Shown: positions 1 through 12,297 of the stretch, one piece after another
How the letters are laid out: each line of letters opens with the position of its first letter
Position numbering within the stretch: the stretch's first letter is position 1
Source: Linanthus parryae
Taxonomy: Eukaryota > Streptophyta > Magnoliopsida > Ericales > Polemoniaceae
Reading direction: 5' to 3'
NCBI GenBank assembly: GCA_023055425.1
Contig: JALGPY010000003.1
Coordinates: 65,456,991-65,520,990, forward strand
Length of the DNA stretch: 64,000 nt
Notes under the pieces: model-generated
Database searches by the model: none
Seen by the model: the letters and a program-made list of their open reading frames with translations, nothing else
Told to the model about the DNA's origin: nothing
Translations under genes and position numbers: made by a program

Positions 1-329
1 TGCATGCATACCTAACTCAAGGAAGGGCTTATCAAATGTGACTGAACCAAACATATATCTCCAAAGTTATTCTACACTCATGATCTTTAAAAGAAGGGTG
101 TTGTATCTAATCAGCAAGTGCGTTCAAGTGAAAATTAGTGGACTTGTTCACAAAAGCATTACAGACATCAACATAGAAGTTATGCGTCAACTCAAAGATC
201 TTTCATATCAATGGATCTTATTGATTCGTTTTTTCTGTTTATACTCTTTTCCTTAGTCACGATTTTTCACTGAATTATAGATGACAAGATTTTAACGAGG
301 AAGACTAGTAGTGAATATTCAAGGGGGAG
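1..329. other. Unassigned sequence upstream of a short LTR, probably retroelement interior
   Basis: No convincing protein domain was found in any frame. The stretch ends in a polypurine run (AAGGGGGAG at 321-329) directly before an LTR that starts TGTTATGAA, so it is probably the 3' internal end of the element owning that LTR. The 72-residue open frame at 38-256 has no retroelement motif and is not called as a gene. Confidence 0.35.
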
Positions 330-494
330 TGTTATGAAATATAGTTAACTGAGATGGTGAATATTCTCTAATCATGTAAGAGAATATTTATTGATTCTCA
401 CACTCTATATAAAGAGTGATTTTGTATAGAGTAATACGTGCTTCATATTCTCTAATACACCGTCTCTCTCTACTGTATTCTTGAGTTCATAACA
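330..494 (+). mobile_element. Short LTR (165 bp) of a Copia/TRIM-like retroelement
   Basis: The LTR opens with TGTTATGAA and closes with TTCATAACA, a perfect 9-bp terminal inverted repeat. A polypurine tract lies immediately before it and a TATA box (TATATAAAG) lies at about 408-416, so it is the 3' LTR of a plus-strand element. The length is typical of TRIMs or small-LTR Copia elements. The 5' half lies outside the window, so a target duplication cannot be tested. Confidence 0.65.
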
Positions 495-562
495 ATTTGG
501 AGTTTTTTCTTGGTTCTTTTGCAAAATTCTATTAGAAATCTAAAAAGCGGTGTGTAAAACTA
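495..562. other. Linker between LTR and Copia scrap, nothing assigned
   Basis: A/T-rich sequence with no recognisable feature. It may continue the degenerate Copia sequence that follows. Confidence 0.3.
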
Positions 563-701
563 CACCCAAAAACTCAATAGGCATACGAGAATGAGAAAAA
601 ACAAAGCACTTACAATTTCAAGTAATGACTTGTTTTTTCTTTCCGCCATACCATTTTGTGGAGGAGAATTTACGATTCTCTAACAATTCCATATTCTTTA
701 A
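563..701 (-). pseudogene. Copia integrase fragment
   Basis: Read on the minus strand, the segment around 640-660 encodes PPQNGMAERKNKSLLE, a clear version of the integrase stretch that follows the catalytic Glu region in Ty1/Copia elements (family pattern PQQNGVAERKN). The sequence just upstream is out of frame with this motif, so it is decayed. It ends exactly where the Angela-type LTR begins at 702, suggesting that element inserted into an older Copia copy. Confidence 0.65.
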
Positions 702-1665
702 TGTAGGGTTTTGATTCATGGATGCGCAACGGAAACACAAACAATCATAAACCATGCAAAACCCTCCAAGGATCACAAGTCAAGAGACATAACGATAGTA
801 AAGGAAGAAATCAATAACACACCTTAGGGTTCTCCTTTGATAACTTCAAACGCGAATTGTGTCACGTTCTCTATAGTTGATCCACGCCTAGAGTTGATTT
901 CTAGATCTTCCAATCCTTGGTGCTAGCCCGGAAAGAGGAAGAGGAAGAAGAATCACTCAAAACGAGACCGAAACAAGGAGGTTCGGCCTCCTTGTGCCGA
1001 CGGGGAGGGGCGGCGGCGAGGGAGGGGCGGCGGCTCCTTCCTTGCTTGCTTGCTCTCTCCTTTTGTTCTCTCCCACTCAAGTTATGATCAATAAGGTCAT
1101 AAGTGTGGGAAGGAAGGAAGGAGTGTCCTTTATATAGTCCAACAAATCCTCGCCAACTACCTAAAAGACTTATTCTAGTCCTACTAGAATTCAATTTAGT
1201 CCCTTCCTTGCAAATTAGTCCCTACTAAGTTTGAAAGGTATTGCAAAGTGATCCTTCTAATTAATTAATCCTATTAATTAATTCCCAAATCTAGTTCAAC
1301 TCTATATAGCGTGTAACCCCATAGGTTCTATCTAGTTGGTATCAACAATTTGCCAATTTGGAGCGGTTTCTGGCAAAACATCCATTCTAGCCAACTAATA
1401 GAATAGTCATCTTGAAAACCTTGTACAAGTAATTGTCTCATCCCTTGTCTCTATATCCGGATTGGACACGAGACATACAAGTCACACTCGTATATCCAAT
1501 CCATAATTTCTCGATCCATGGGAATAGCCTTATTCGTTCAAATAACATCAATATCCCATATTGATTTATTTGAGTCTGGCAAGACATTCTATAAGCACTA
1601 TCCCTCGAGTGGCCTAGGATATTTGCTCCCGTTATGTGGGAGGGACAAATTCTATCTACGTCCAC
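702..1665 (-). mobile_element. Angela-type Copia 3' LTR, first part (split by the Athila array)
   Basis: This is the reverse complement of the LTRs at 53081-54511 and 60109-61543. It starts with the LTR end (TGTAGGGTTTTGATTC) and runs to 1665, where TCCAC is followed by the inserted Athila-like array. The rest of the LTR resumes at 16289. The LTR start TGTTGGAATAGATGCCCTAG resembles the known BARE-1/Angela LTR start, which is why the lineage is proposed. Confidence 0.85.
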
Positions 1666-4405
1666 TGACACGATTTCTTACGTGTATACGCAAGTGCACG
1701 GTCGAAGTAATAAAGATGAGTATTAAAACTCAGGTTGTCGAACCCACATGGACAGTCTCTAGATTATTTAGCTAAACGATTAATTTAGAGTTGAAGTAAC
1801 CAGTAGGAAAAAGTTGTGATTTAAGAAGTCGTCACCCTCAAACAAGTGACTAAAATTAAATAAACAAAACAAAACTAATATTTTTATTATTTTTTAATTA
1901 ATACAAATATGGAGAACACTAGATAGTTTTAGGGTCCCTAGGGCATTTAGACGTTTCCGGATTATGATTTGAAACACTCTACCTACGTCCAGTTATACCG
2001 GGTCACACTCATTACAATCTTCTGTCGATCTCACGCAAATCTACGTTACAGTCTACTTCGGGTCCTATCGGTCCACCTCTGTCTACCATTACGTTCTAGT
2101 TAGCTAGCCAGGTTCGCTCACCGGGTCCTGTCGGTCCACCGATTTCACTAAAACCTAACTACGACTAACCGAAACAACCCACACACGGTCATTCAAGTCT
2201 CTATCTCCTGTCGGTCTCAAGAAACTACGAGAATGTCAACAAAGTTCTTCACGAATCCAGGTTCGTTCACTGTCGTGCAACAACCAAGATAACTAGCATG
2301 TATTGGGTGATCAAACCAAACAAACTAAAAATTGAGAACAAGAACTTGTTGAATTAACTATAACAATAGGAAGAATTAAGTTCAAGACATGAATCAATTC
2401 ACCAATCCGAATAATCTAAACAAAACCCTAGTTCTCCATAAACTATCTAGCTAGAGAGGTTTAGCTACTCATAGAGTAGGCAAACAATACAAGTTCTTCC
2501 ATAAACATGATAGAAAGAGAGGAGAAAAATAACAAACTAGGAATCCGAGGCTATGCCTCTGTCTTCTTCGTACTTCGTCTCCGTTCCTCCCTTTGTTTCT
2601 TCGTTGTGTCTTCTTTTTTTCTTTTCGTGTGATCTGTTATGGAATACGTAGCCCTTTCTTTTGTAAAATCAGACCCGTGCTTCACTTAGGGTAGAACTTC
2701 CTCTTTTTTTCACTTTGACCCCCCAACCTTGGTGGTCTCTTCAAACCTTAGGTTGTAGATAATAAGTTCTTCTTTAATTTCACTTTTGCCCCAGCCTAAA
2801 AAATCACCGCCTGGAACGAATGAACAGAAGGGCTTCTGCTATTCGCACGAAATCGAGGAGATTTCGCATGAAATCCCCTGGAGATCGGGTTGACGCTCTG
2901 CTTTGCTTCGCGCTTCTTCTGGGTTTTTCTCTTCCGCGTTGATTATGATCGGAGATTGCTCTGTGATTGGCAGCGGCTGCTGGGTTGATTCTGGGATGTT
3001 CTTCCTTCTTTTTTCTTTTCTGTTTTGCTTCTCTAAATGCCGTTGATTCTTCTTCTCTGATATGCTGTGTTGCGTTGCTCTTTCTCCTTCCTCGCTGCTT
3101 GTCTTCGATTGTTTGCTGGGTTCTGTTCTTGCGACCTTTCTCTTGCGGTGTTGGTGGAGGAGGAATTTCAGGTGGGTTTGTGGTTCGGGTATGGTGAATT
3201 GGGTTTATACGTCACTGTTTTAGTCTGGTGCAGGGGGTGGTGTTTGTTGTGAAGATTGGGATTCTGGACTTTGGCCGTGGCTGAGAGCTGGGTTGTGGTG
3301 ATGGTGATAATTGGTAAGTGACTGGTTGGTGTTGAAGGTTTGTAACAAAGGCTGTGGTGGTGAAAGGTTAATTAGTAGGTTGTTTGTATGTGTTTTGTTG
3401 TTGTGGTGTTGATGGTAGGATGAGCAGTGGGTTATTAGGCGAAATTGTATTGGAGGTTGGCCATGTGGTGAAGTCAGTAGCTTAGTTGGGTTTTATTTGA
3501 ATGGTTTTCATGGTGAATTGGTTAGTACATGGAGGTTGGTTATGTACTCATGGTTAATCGTGGTGGGTTGTAAGGTAGGCTGTAGGTGTATTGAATTGTT
3601 GTGGAGGTAGTTTGGTGAAAATGGTGATTTTGTGGAGGTTAGTTTAATGGTGATGAATTGGTTATTGGAGTTGAAGCATGTTGTTTTGGAGTGAAAGAAA
3701 GGGAGGTGGTACTGGTGATGGTTATTGTTGTTGTTAGGAAAGGTTACATGAGAAGGAGAATTCTGGTGGTGATGAAAAGTGGTTTAAGTGTTGGTTTAAT
3801 TGGTGATTGTTTTTCATTACCATGGAAGGTACTGGTGAAATGGTGGTGAGGTTGAGTACTGGTAATGGTGATGGATAGTCATGTAATGGTGTAAGGAGGT
3901 TTGGAATTGGTTACAGTAAGTTGATTGGTTTAATTGGTGAAGGAGAAGTTTCAGTTGGAATTGGTATCCACACAATGGTCATTAGTTTGGTAGTTAAATG
4001 TAGGTTGTGATGGGCAGGGTAGGTTGTAGGTTGTTTTGGTAACACTCAAATGTGGTGAATTGGTTTACTGCAGAGAATGGCCAGCAGATGTGAGACTAGG
4101 ATTAAGTTTCTGGTTCATTCCCTTGTCCATCTTCGAGCTCTTCCTCGACTTCCGAAGTTCGTCTCTCCTTTCCATGCTCATGAGCCTCCGATACCTGAGA
4201 ATCAAAACACTACAAATACCGGGTGTAAAATGCGACAATTATAGCTCAAATAAACTAGAAAACGCCCGGACTATCAATTACGCGCATTTAGCTCAACTAC
4301 ACAAAATCCTCACATTCAAAGTGCAAAACTCATAATATTTATCCGGAATGCACGCAAAATGATAGTAAACACATAGAAGAAATATAAATCTATACAGAGT
4401 TATCA
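1666..4405 (-). repeat. Athila-like LTR-a (outer 3' LTR of the array)
   Basis: 2,740 bp, beginning TGACACGATTTC and ending CAGAGTTATCA in window orientation. Relative to LTR-b and LTR-c it lacks about 37 bp near 3565. Its 3120-4080 part is strongly G/T-rich and C-poor on the plus strand. Open frames here (for example 2967-3197 and 3658-3849) are chance frames in this skewed sequence. Confidence 0.88.
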
Positions 4406-4425
4406 AATTCCCCCACACTACCTTT
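4406..4425 (-). other. Polypurine tract of the Athila-like element, copy 1
   Basis: On the minus strand the sequence just before the LTR is GGTAGTGTGGGGGAATT, the usual plant Gypsy plus-strand primer form. It lies next to the LTR start TGATAACTC. Confidence 0.8.
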
Positions 4426-6361
4426 TTGCGCGTCCCGAGCAAAATATCGATCAAAATCCCTCACACTATGATATTTCAATCCACCGAATTGCATACACTT
4501 TACTAGCCACGTGACACAAACAACTCACACACACGACTATGTGGTCTACATGCTTATAAACAATGCAACTCGATTATTTCACAATGAAACAATCGAAACA
4601 ACACATTTTTTTTTTAAATTTTTCTTTAGATATCGGGCAATCTCGCTATCATGAACCAAACTCATCAAGTTCTCACTAGTCTCTTTCAAAATTTCACAAC
4701 CAATAGCAAGAAATTGAAGTAGAGTGATCCTGCGCACAAGTTCACTAAGGGGTCCCCAAACATCCACCATAATCAAACCAAGATTCGGGCACGTCCTTTA
4801 GCTCAGAGGGTCTAGGCATCCTTAATCCTAAAAAAGTCTTTCGTCGCCAAGTCATTTGAGGTTTTCGGACCCTCTTAGCCGCGATTGCATTTGAATGCAA
4901 ATTGTCCCAGTGACGGGAGACACAACTCCGTGTAATACGGCTTGACTTTAATTTTCCCTAGCGGCTCTAATTGGATTGAATCCAAATTCCCCGCACAAAC
5001 TGAGGCACATTAGGTTGTTCACCGTATCTAATCCAAGAGAAGATTTTGATTTCTTTTGTTTTTTCATTCTCTTCTAATTTTTTTTTCAACCGTGCATTAG
5101 AGCTACTAAGTGTGGGCTTTTTCGGTTAGCTCTTGAAACCGCCGTAAGGGATGGTGGTGTACACTCCCTAACTTCAGTTAGGCTAGAGCAATGTACCACA
5201 TGGAACCAACTCTACACGAAGGTCCACCCCATATTTACAAGAGGCCACCAGTTTCCACTCGAAAATAGATTATTTAACTCCTTAGGACTAAATTCTCCTG
5301 GCACAATAAAGGAACTAAAGGTATGCCCTTGTCTACTTTCCACTTTTCCCTGAATACACGGGACATCCTTTCGTGAAACAGGTGCGCAAAATGCTAAAAA
5401 TTAAGGACATTCCTACTACGGTGCTTCCTATTCTCAGAGACTCTTTCACTGAACTCTCTTCGGTTTCAAGCTTCATCAATTGCCCTTAACTCAAAAAATT
5501 TAAAATTTTTATGGATTTTTCTCTTTTCTATTTTTTTTCATTTTTTTTTTCAATTTTCTCATATTTTCCTAAACTCTATATGAAATAGCCAACTCTACTA
5601 ATCACATAACATTGGGTAAGGTGACTCAATAATGTAAAAGTGCTAACAATGCAAGAAAATAAACCTAACACAATACGACAATATATTAGAACGGCACTAC
5701 ACTAACCACACTACTCACAATACTAACACAAGCTACATGTAACTGGTTATGCAAACAGACATGGCTAGCAAAATATACACAACCCCCCCCCACACTTAAG
5801 CGTTTCATTGTCCTCAACGAATTTAGAGATATAATAAGAGGACTAATCGCTTAAATGTGTAGGCGGTGGATCAATACTATTATCGCTCAAAAATTACATA
5901 AACAGAGTGACAATGAGAAATACCTGTGGTGCCCGGACCTACATGGGCACCGTGTCCGTGAAACTGCAGCAAGAAGGGGTCCATTGGACCGTTGCCAGTT
6001 TCCCGCTGATGAAGATGACATGAGCAATCCCCAAGCTATACTATGCTACAATGTAACTCCCCTAAGGTCGTGTGTGCCTCGCACACCGGGGTAGACTGCT
6101 CCATCCTGCAAAAATGTACGAAAAATCCCCAACTCCCTCAAGAGCCCCCATGTGGGTCAAATGTGCCATGGCACACTGGGGTAGATTCTTCGCTAATATT
6201 ACCTGCAAAACTAGACAACTCATCAGTCCCTCTCTCTCACCGTCCAAAATCATGTATGGAGAACTAAAAAAAAAAAAGAAAACAAATAGCATCCTACTCT
6301 ACATTGGGTTGCCTCCCAAGAAGCGCTTGTAATTTGAGGTCGACAGCCCGACCCGGTTAAC
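4426..6361 (-). other. Non-coding 3' internal region of Athila-like unit 1
   Basis: About 1.9 kb between the polypurine tract and the ORF. It holds the paired-hairpin module (6066-6185), a poly-C run near 5785 and, at about 6305-6360, a stretch matching the segment after the gag-pro ORF of the other Athila (38385-38445; shared core GGGAGGCAACCC near AAGCGCT). A 65-residue minus frame at 4579-4776 recurs in unit 2 but shows no recognised motif; it may be chance. Confidence 0.7.
6066..6185 (-). repeat. Paired-hairpin module, Athila-like unit 1
   Basis: On the minus strand there are two hairpins about 90 bp apart. One has the 14-bp palindrome TGTGCCATGGCACA, the other GTGTGC-GAG-GCACAC. Each is preceded by CTACCCC and followed by a GACC box. 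Between them lies GAGTTGGGGATTTTTC. The same arrangement occurs at 12006-12125 and, diverged, in the other Athila at 39099-39222. Confidence 0.75.
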
Positions 6362-7405
6362 TCAACCGTCTAGGATAGTGGAGGATGCTTTATCCCTCCA
6401 CTTCTTCTTCTTCCACCATCTCTTTTCCAGAACTTCAAGTTCACCCTTGTGCTGTGTGGATGTTGGCGAGTTATGGAAGCTAACCCCTTTCATCTTGCAA
6501 TTTTTCTTCTTAATCAACTTCCATGAAGTACTAATGGGCTCAAATGCATCTTTCTCAATAAAGTCATCCCAGTAGTACCTCTCTGGTGCCATAGGCTCTT
6601 CTAGTGACCCATGCAATTCACCCCCACACTTGTTGGTTTTAAACTCCTTGACTATGACATGTATATCATCATCAAAATGGCCCATAGAATAAGAATTTGA
6701 AAACTCAATAGTACTGAGCACAAGTGTTTCATCAGCTTCATCATCATCAGCACACCATAGGCTTCCAATGTTGGTGTCTTCCCATTCATGCCAAGGATGT
6801 GAAGGAGCCGGCGGTTTTGGCTCGCAATACGGCAGGTCCTCCCATCTTGGGCACACAGGTCCACCCTGGTCTAAATCAGAGTCTGATTCCTCATAAATGA
6901 CAGATTCCACCAATGGTTCCTCGATACTGCAGTCTTCGCTCGGCTCAGGTATCTCTTCTTCCACTTGTGGCGGTGATGATGAAGGTTCAGTTTTAGGCTC
7001 GCTGTCATGTGGTATGGGCTCCTCTTGTGGCTCTTGAATACTCGATTCCCCTGTCACTGACAGTTTCTCTACTCGTTCATTTATCCTCTTCATCATCTCC
7101 CTCACGTATTCCATACCTACGGTCGAATCGTCTTGTGGAAATTTTTTAGCCACAGATAAAAAATTGGAGCACACCTTGATGTCCTCCATAATACTGCGTC
7201 GTTCTGCCATAATTGCTGGTGAGTCTTCCTGGTGCTGATGAAACTGTGGAGTATCAAAAATGCATGCGTCTTTATACTTGTGATCCTTCTTGCATTTATA
7301 GCACCAAATCACTGAGCAGTCATCTGTGTGCCAAACTATGCATCTAGCACAATAGTAGGGGTAATCCGAGATCCCCTCATAATCATCCTCGCTCGACATG
7401 CTCAT
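6362..7405 (-). CDS. Unrecognised zinc-ribbon-like acidic protein of Athila-like unit 1
   Basis: A 347-residue ORF starting at the ATG equivalent to the one in unit 2; an upstream in-frame ATG (7492) exists only in this copy and is not preferred. It is the first ORF after the primer site, where gag normally lies, and a splice-acceptor-like T8-GCAG lies about 23 nt before the ATG. Near residues 19-47 there is C-x2-C-x12-C-x2-C with further Cys (CARC...CYKC...KDAC), consistent with a zinc ribbon. A Pro/Glu/Ser-rich acidic middle (about 115-190) and a Lys/Trp-rich tail (KRWWKKKKWRDK) follow. No capsid, zinc-knuckle, protease or RT motif is present. It differs from the unit 2 protein at five residues. 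Function is unknown; it may be a captured host sequence or a remodelled Gag. Confidence 0.6.
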   Translation of the reverse strand: MSMSSEDDYEGISDYPYYCARCIVWHTDDCSVIWCYKCKKDHKYKDACIFDTPQFHQHQEDSPAIMAERRSIMEDIKVCSNFLSVAKKFPQDDSTVGMEYVREMMKRINERVEKLSVTGESSIQEPQEEPIPHDSEPKTEPSSSPPQVEEEIPEPSEDCSIEEPLVESVIYEESDSDLDQGGPVCPRWEDLPYCEPKPPAPSHPWHEWEDTNIGSLWCADDDEADETLVLSTIEFSNSYSMGHFDDDIHVIVKEFKTNKCGGELHGSLEEPMAPERYYWDDFIEKDAFEPISTSWKLIKKKNCKMKGVSFHNSPTSTQHKGELEVLEKRWWKKKKWRDKASSTILDG

Positions 7406-7547
7406 TATGTCTCTTGCTTCCTGTGTTCCTGCAAAAAAAACAAACTCACAAGAAACCCGTGAAGCACAGAGATAGAAAAAAAAAATAAACAAAACTAAAA
7501 TAAAAGAAATACTCTAAAATAACTCCTAACTAAATAATCTACCGCTG

Positions 7548-7565
7548 TCCCCGGCAACGGCGCCA
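7548..7565 (-). other. Primer-binding site (tRNA-Asp type), unit 1
   Basis: On the minus strand TGGCGCCGTTGCCGGGGA lies six bases from LTR-b. It is complementary to the 3' end expected for plant tRNA-Asp, the usual Athila primer, and is identical to the site at 35571-35588. Confidence 0.88.
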
Positions 7566-7571
7566 AAAACT

Positions 7572-10348
7572 TGACACTATTTCTTACGTGTATACGCAAG
7601 TGCACGGTCGAAGTAATAAAGATGAGTATTAAAACTCAGGGTTTTCGAACCCGCAGGGACAGTCTCTAGATTATTTAGCTAAACGATTAATTTAGAGTTG
7701 AAGTAACCAGTAGGAAAAAGTTGTGATTTAAGAAGTCGTCACCCTCAAACAAGTGACTAAAATTAAATAAACAAAACAAAACTAATATTTTTATTATTTT
7801 TTAATTAATACGATAATGGAGAACACTAGATAGTTTTAGGGTCCCTAAGGCATTTAGACGTTTTCGGATTATGATTTGAAACACTCTACCTACGTCCAGT
7901 TATACCGGGTCACACTCATTACGATCATCTGTCGATCTCACACAAATCTACGTTACGGTCTACTTCGGGTCCTATCGGTCCACCTCTGTCTACCGTTACG
8001 TTCTAGTCAGCTAGCCAGGTTCGCTCACCGGGTCCTGTCGGCCAACCGATTTCACTAAAACCTAACTACTACTAACCGAAACAACCCACACAGGGTCATT
8101 CAAGTCTCTATTTCCTGTCGGTCTCAAGAAACTACGAGAATGTCAACAAAGTTCTTCACGAATCCGGGTTCGTTCACTGTCGTGCAACAACCTAGATAAC
8201 TAGCATGTATTGGGTGATCAAACCAAACAAACTAAAAATTGAGAACAAGAACTTGTTGAATTAACTAGAACAATAGGAAGAATTAAGTTCAAGACATGAA
8301 TCAATTCACCAATCCGAATAATCTAAACAAAACCCTAGTTCTCCATAAACTATCTAGCTAGAGAGGTTTAGCTACTCATATAGTAGGCAAACAATACAAG
8401 TTCTTCCATAAACATGATAGAAAGAGAGGAGAAAAAGAACAAACTAGGAATCCGAGGCTATGCCTCTGTCTTCTTCGTACTTCGTCTCCATTCCTCCCTT
8501 TGTTTCTTCGTTGTGTCTTCTTTTTTTCTTTTCGTGTGATCTGTTATGGAATACGTAGCCCTTTCTTTTGTAAAATCAGACCCGTGCTTCACTTAGGGTA
8601 GAACTTCCTCTTTTTTTCACTTTGACCCCCCAACCTTGGTGGTCTCTTCAAACCTTAGGTTGTAGATAATAAGTTCTTCTTTTATTTCACTTTTGCCCCA
8701 GCCTAAAAAATCACCGCCTGGAACGAATGAACAGAAGGGCTTCTTCTATTCGCACGAAATCGAGGAGATTTCGCATGAAATCCCCTGGAGATCGGGTTGA
8801 TGCTCTGCTTTGCTTCGCGCTTCTTCTAGGTTTTTCTCTTCCGCGTTGATTATGATCGGAGATTGCTCTGTGATTGGCAGCGGCTGCTGGGTTGATTCTG
8901 GGATTTTCTTCCTTCTTTTGTCTTTTCTGTTTTGCTTATCTAATTGCCGTTGATTCTTCTTCTCTGATATGCTGTGTTGCGTTGCTCTTTCTCCTTCCTC
9001 GCTTCTAGTCTTCGATTGTTTGCTGGGTTCTGTTCTTGCGACCTTTCTCTTGCGGTGTTGGTGGAGGAGGAATTTTAGGTGGGTTTGTGGTTCGGGTATG
9101 GTGAATTGGGTTTATGTGTCACTGTTTTAGTCTGGTGCAGGGCTGGTGTTTGTTGTGAAAATTGGGATTCTGGATTTTGGCCGTGGCTGAGAGCTGGGTT
9201 GTGGTGATGGTGATAATTGGTAAGTGACTGGTTGGTGTTGAAGGTTTGTAACAGTGGCTGTGGTGGTGAAAGGTTAATTAGTAGGTTGTTTGTATGTGTT
9301 TTGTTGTTGTGGTGTTGATGGTAGGATGAGCAGTGGGTTATTAGGCGAAATTGTATTGGAGGTTGGCCATGTGGTGAAGTCAGTAGCTTAGTTGGGTTTT
9401 ATTTGAATGGTTTTCATGGTGAAGTGGTTAGTACATGGAGGTTGGTTATGTATTCATGGTTAATCGTGGTGGGTTGTAAGGTAGGCTTGGAATTGAGTTT
9501 GGTTTTGTGGTCATAGTATTAGCTGTAGGTGTATTGAATTGTTGTGGAGGTAGTTTGGTGAAAATGGTGATTTTGTGGAGGTTAGTTTAATGGTGATGAA
9601 TTGGTTATTGGAGTTGAAGCATGTTGTTTTGGAGTGAAAGAAAGGGAGGTGGTACTGGTGATGGTTATTGTTGTTGTTAGGAAAGGTTACATGTGAAGGA
9701 GAATTCTGGTGGTGATGAAAAGTGGTTTAGGTGTTGGTTTAATTGGTGATTGTTTTTCATTGCCATGGAAGGTACTGGTGAAATGGTGGTGAGGTTGAGT
9801 ACTGGTAATGGTGATGGATAGTCATGTAATGGTGTAAGGAGGTTTGGAATTGGTTACAGTAAGTTGATTGGTTTAATTGGTGAAGGAGAAGTTTCAGTTG
9901 GAATTGGTATTCACACAATGGTCATTAGTTTGGTAGTTAAATATAGGTTGTGATGGGCAGGGTAGGTTGTAGGTGGTTTTAGTAACTGTCAAATGTGGTG
10001 AATTGGTTTACTGAAGAGAATGGCCAGCAGATGTGAGACTAGGATTAAGTTTCTGGTTCATTCCCTTGTCCATCTTCGAGCTCTTCCTCGACTTCCGAAG
10101 TTCGTTTCTCCTTTCCATGCTCATGAGCCTCCGATACCTGAGAATCAAAACACTACAAATACCGGGTGTAAAATGCGAAAATTATAGCTCAAATAAACTA
10201 GAAAACGCCCGGACTATCAATTACGCGCATTTAGCTCAACTACACAAAATCCTCACACTCAAAGTGCAAAACTCATAATATTTATCCGGAATGCACGCAA
10301 AACGATAGTAAACACATAGAAGAAATATAAATCTATACAGAGTTATCA
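7572..10348 (-). repeat. Athila-like LTR-b (central, shared LTR)
   Basis: 2,777 bp, TGACACTATTTC to AGAGTTATCA. It serves as 5' LTR for unit 1 and 3' LTR for unit 2. It keeps the about 37 bp missing from LTR-a and is closest by eye to LTR-c. Confidence 0.88.
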
Positions 10349-12297
10349 AATTCCCCCACACTACCTTTTTGCGCGTCCCGAGCAAAATATCGATCAAAAT
10401 CCCTCACACTATGATATTTCAATCCACCGAATTGCATACACTTTACTAGCCACGTGACACAAACAACTCACACACACGACTATGTGGTCTACATGCTTAT
10501 AAACAATGCAACTCGATTATTTCACAATGAAAAAATCGAAACAACACAATTTTTTTTTTAAATTTCTCTTTAGATATCGGGCAATCTCGCTATCATGAAC
10601 CAAACTCATCAAGTTCTCACTAGTCTCTTTCAAAATTTCACAACCAATAGCAAGAAATTGAAGTAGAGTGATCCTACGCACAAGTTCACTAAGGGGTCCC
10701 CAAACATCCACCATAATCAAACTAAGATTCGGGCACGTCCTTTAGCTCAGAGGGTCTAGGCATCCTTAATCCTACAAAAGTCTTTCGTCGCCTAGTCATT
10801 TTAGGTTTTCATACCCTCTTAGCCGCGATTGAATTTGAATGCAAATTGTCCCAGTGACGGGAGACACAACTCCGTGTAATACGGCTTGACTTTAATTTTC
10901 CCTAGCGGCTCTAATTGGATTGAATCCAAATTCCCCGCACAAACTGAGGCACATTAGGTTGTTCACCGTATCTAATCCAAGAGAAGATTTTGATTTCTTT
11001 TGTTTTTTCATTCTCTTCTAATTTTTTTTTCAACCGTGCATTAGAGCTACTAAGTGTGGGATTTTTCGGTTAGCTCTTGAAACCGCCGTAAGGGATGGTG
11101 GTGTACACTCCCTAACTTCAGTTAGGCTAGAGCAATGTACCACATGGAACCAACTCTACACGAAGGTCCACCCCATATTTACAAGAGGCCACCAGTTTCC
11201 ACTCGAAAACAGACTATTTAACTCCTTAGGACTAAATCCTCCTGGCACAATAAAGGAACTAAAGGTATGCCCTTGTCTACTTTCCACTTTTCCCTGAATA
11301 CACGGGGCATCCTTTCGTGAAACAGGTGCACAAAATGCTAAAAATTAAGGACATTCCTACTACGGTGCTTCCTATTCTCAGAGACTCTTTCACTGAACTC
11401 TCTTCGGTTTCAAGCTTCATCAATTGCCCTTAACTCAAAAAATTTAAAATTTTTATGGATTTTTCTCTTTTATATTTTTTTTTTCAATTTTCTCATATTT
11501 TCCTAAACTCTATATGCAATAGCCAACTCTACTAATCACATAACATTGGGTAAGGTGACTCAATAATGTAAAAGTGCTAACAATGCAAGAAAATAAACCT
11601 AACACAATACGACAATATATTAGAACGGCACTACACTAACCACACTACTCACAATACTAACACAAGCTACATGTAACTGGTTATGCAAACAGACATGGCT
11701 AGCAAAATATACACAACCCCCCCCCCCCCCCCACACTTAAGCGTTTCATTGTCCTCAACGAATTTAGAGATATAATAAGAGGACTCATCGCTTAATGTGT
11801 AGGCGGTGGATCTATACTATTATCGCTCAAAAATTACACAAACAGAGTGACAATGAGAAATACCTGTGGTGCCCGGACCTACATGGGCACCGTGTCCGTG
11901 AAACTGCAGCAAGAAGGGGTCCATTGGACCGTTGCCAGTTTCCCGCTGATGAAGATGACCTGAGCAATCCCCAAGCTACACTATGCTACAATGTAACTCC
12001 CCTAAGGTCGTGTGTGCCTCGCACACCGGGGTAGACTGCTCCATCCTGCAAAAATGCACGAAAAATCCCCAACTCCCTCAAGAGCCCCCATGTGGGTCAA
12101 ATGTGCCATGGCACACTGGGGTAGATTCTTCGCTAACATTACCTGCAAAACTAGACAACTCATCATTCCCTCTCTCTCACCTCTCAAAATCATGTATGGA
12201 GAACTAAAAAAAAGAAAACAAATAGCATTCTACTCTACATTGGGTTGACTCCCAAGAAGCGCTTGTAATTTAAGGTCGACAGCTCGACCCGGTTACC
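10349..12297 (-). other. Polypurine tract and 3' non-coding internal region of Athila-like unit 2
   Basis: Nearly identical to 4406-6361: polypurine tract at the LTR border, a longer poly-C run near 11717 and the paired-hairpin module at 12006-12125. Differences are scattered substitutions and homopolymer length changes. Confidence 0.75.
12006..12125 (-). repeat. Paired-hairpin module, Athila-like unit 2
   Basis: Both hairpins and their flanking boxes match those of unit 1 (6066-6185) with the same spacing. Confidence 0.75.

Noticed and set aside
4579..4776. 65-residue minus ORF conserved in both Athila-like units (also 10517-10720)
   Set aside because: Conservation only reflects the recent duplication; no motif, and the C-terminus varies with a poly-A/T run.
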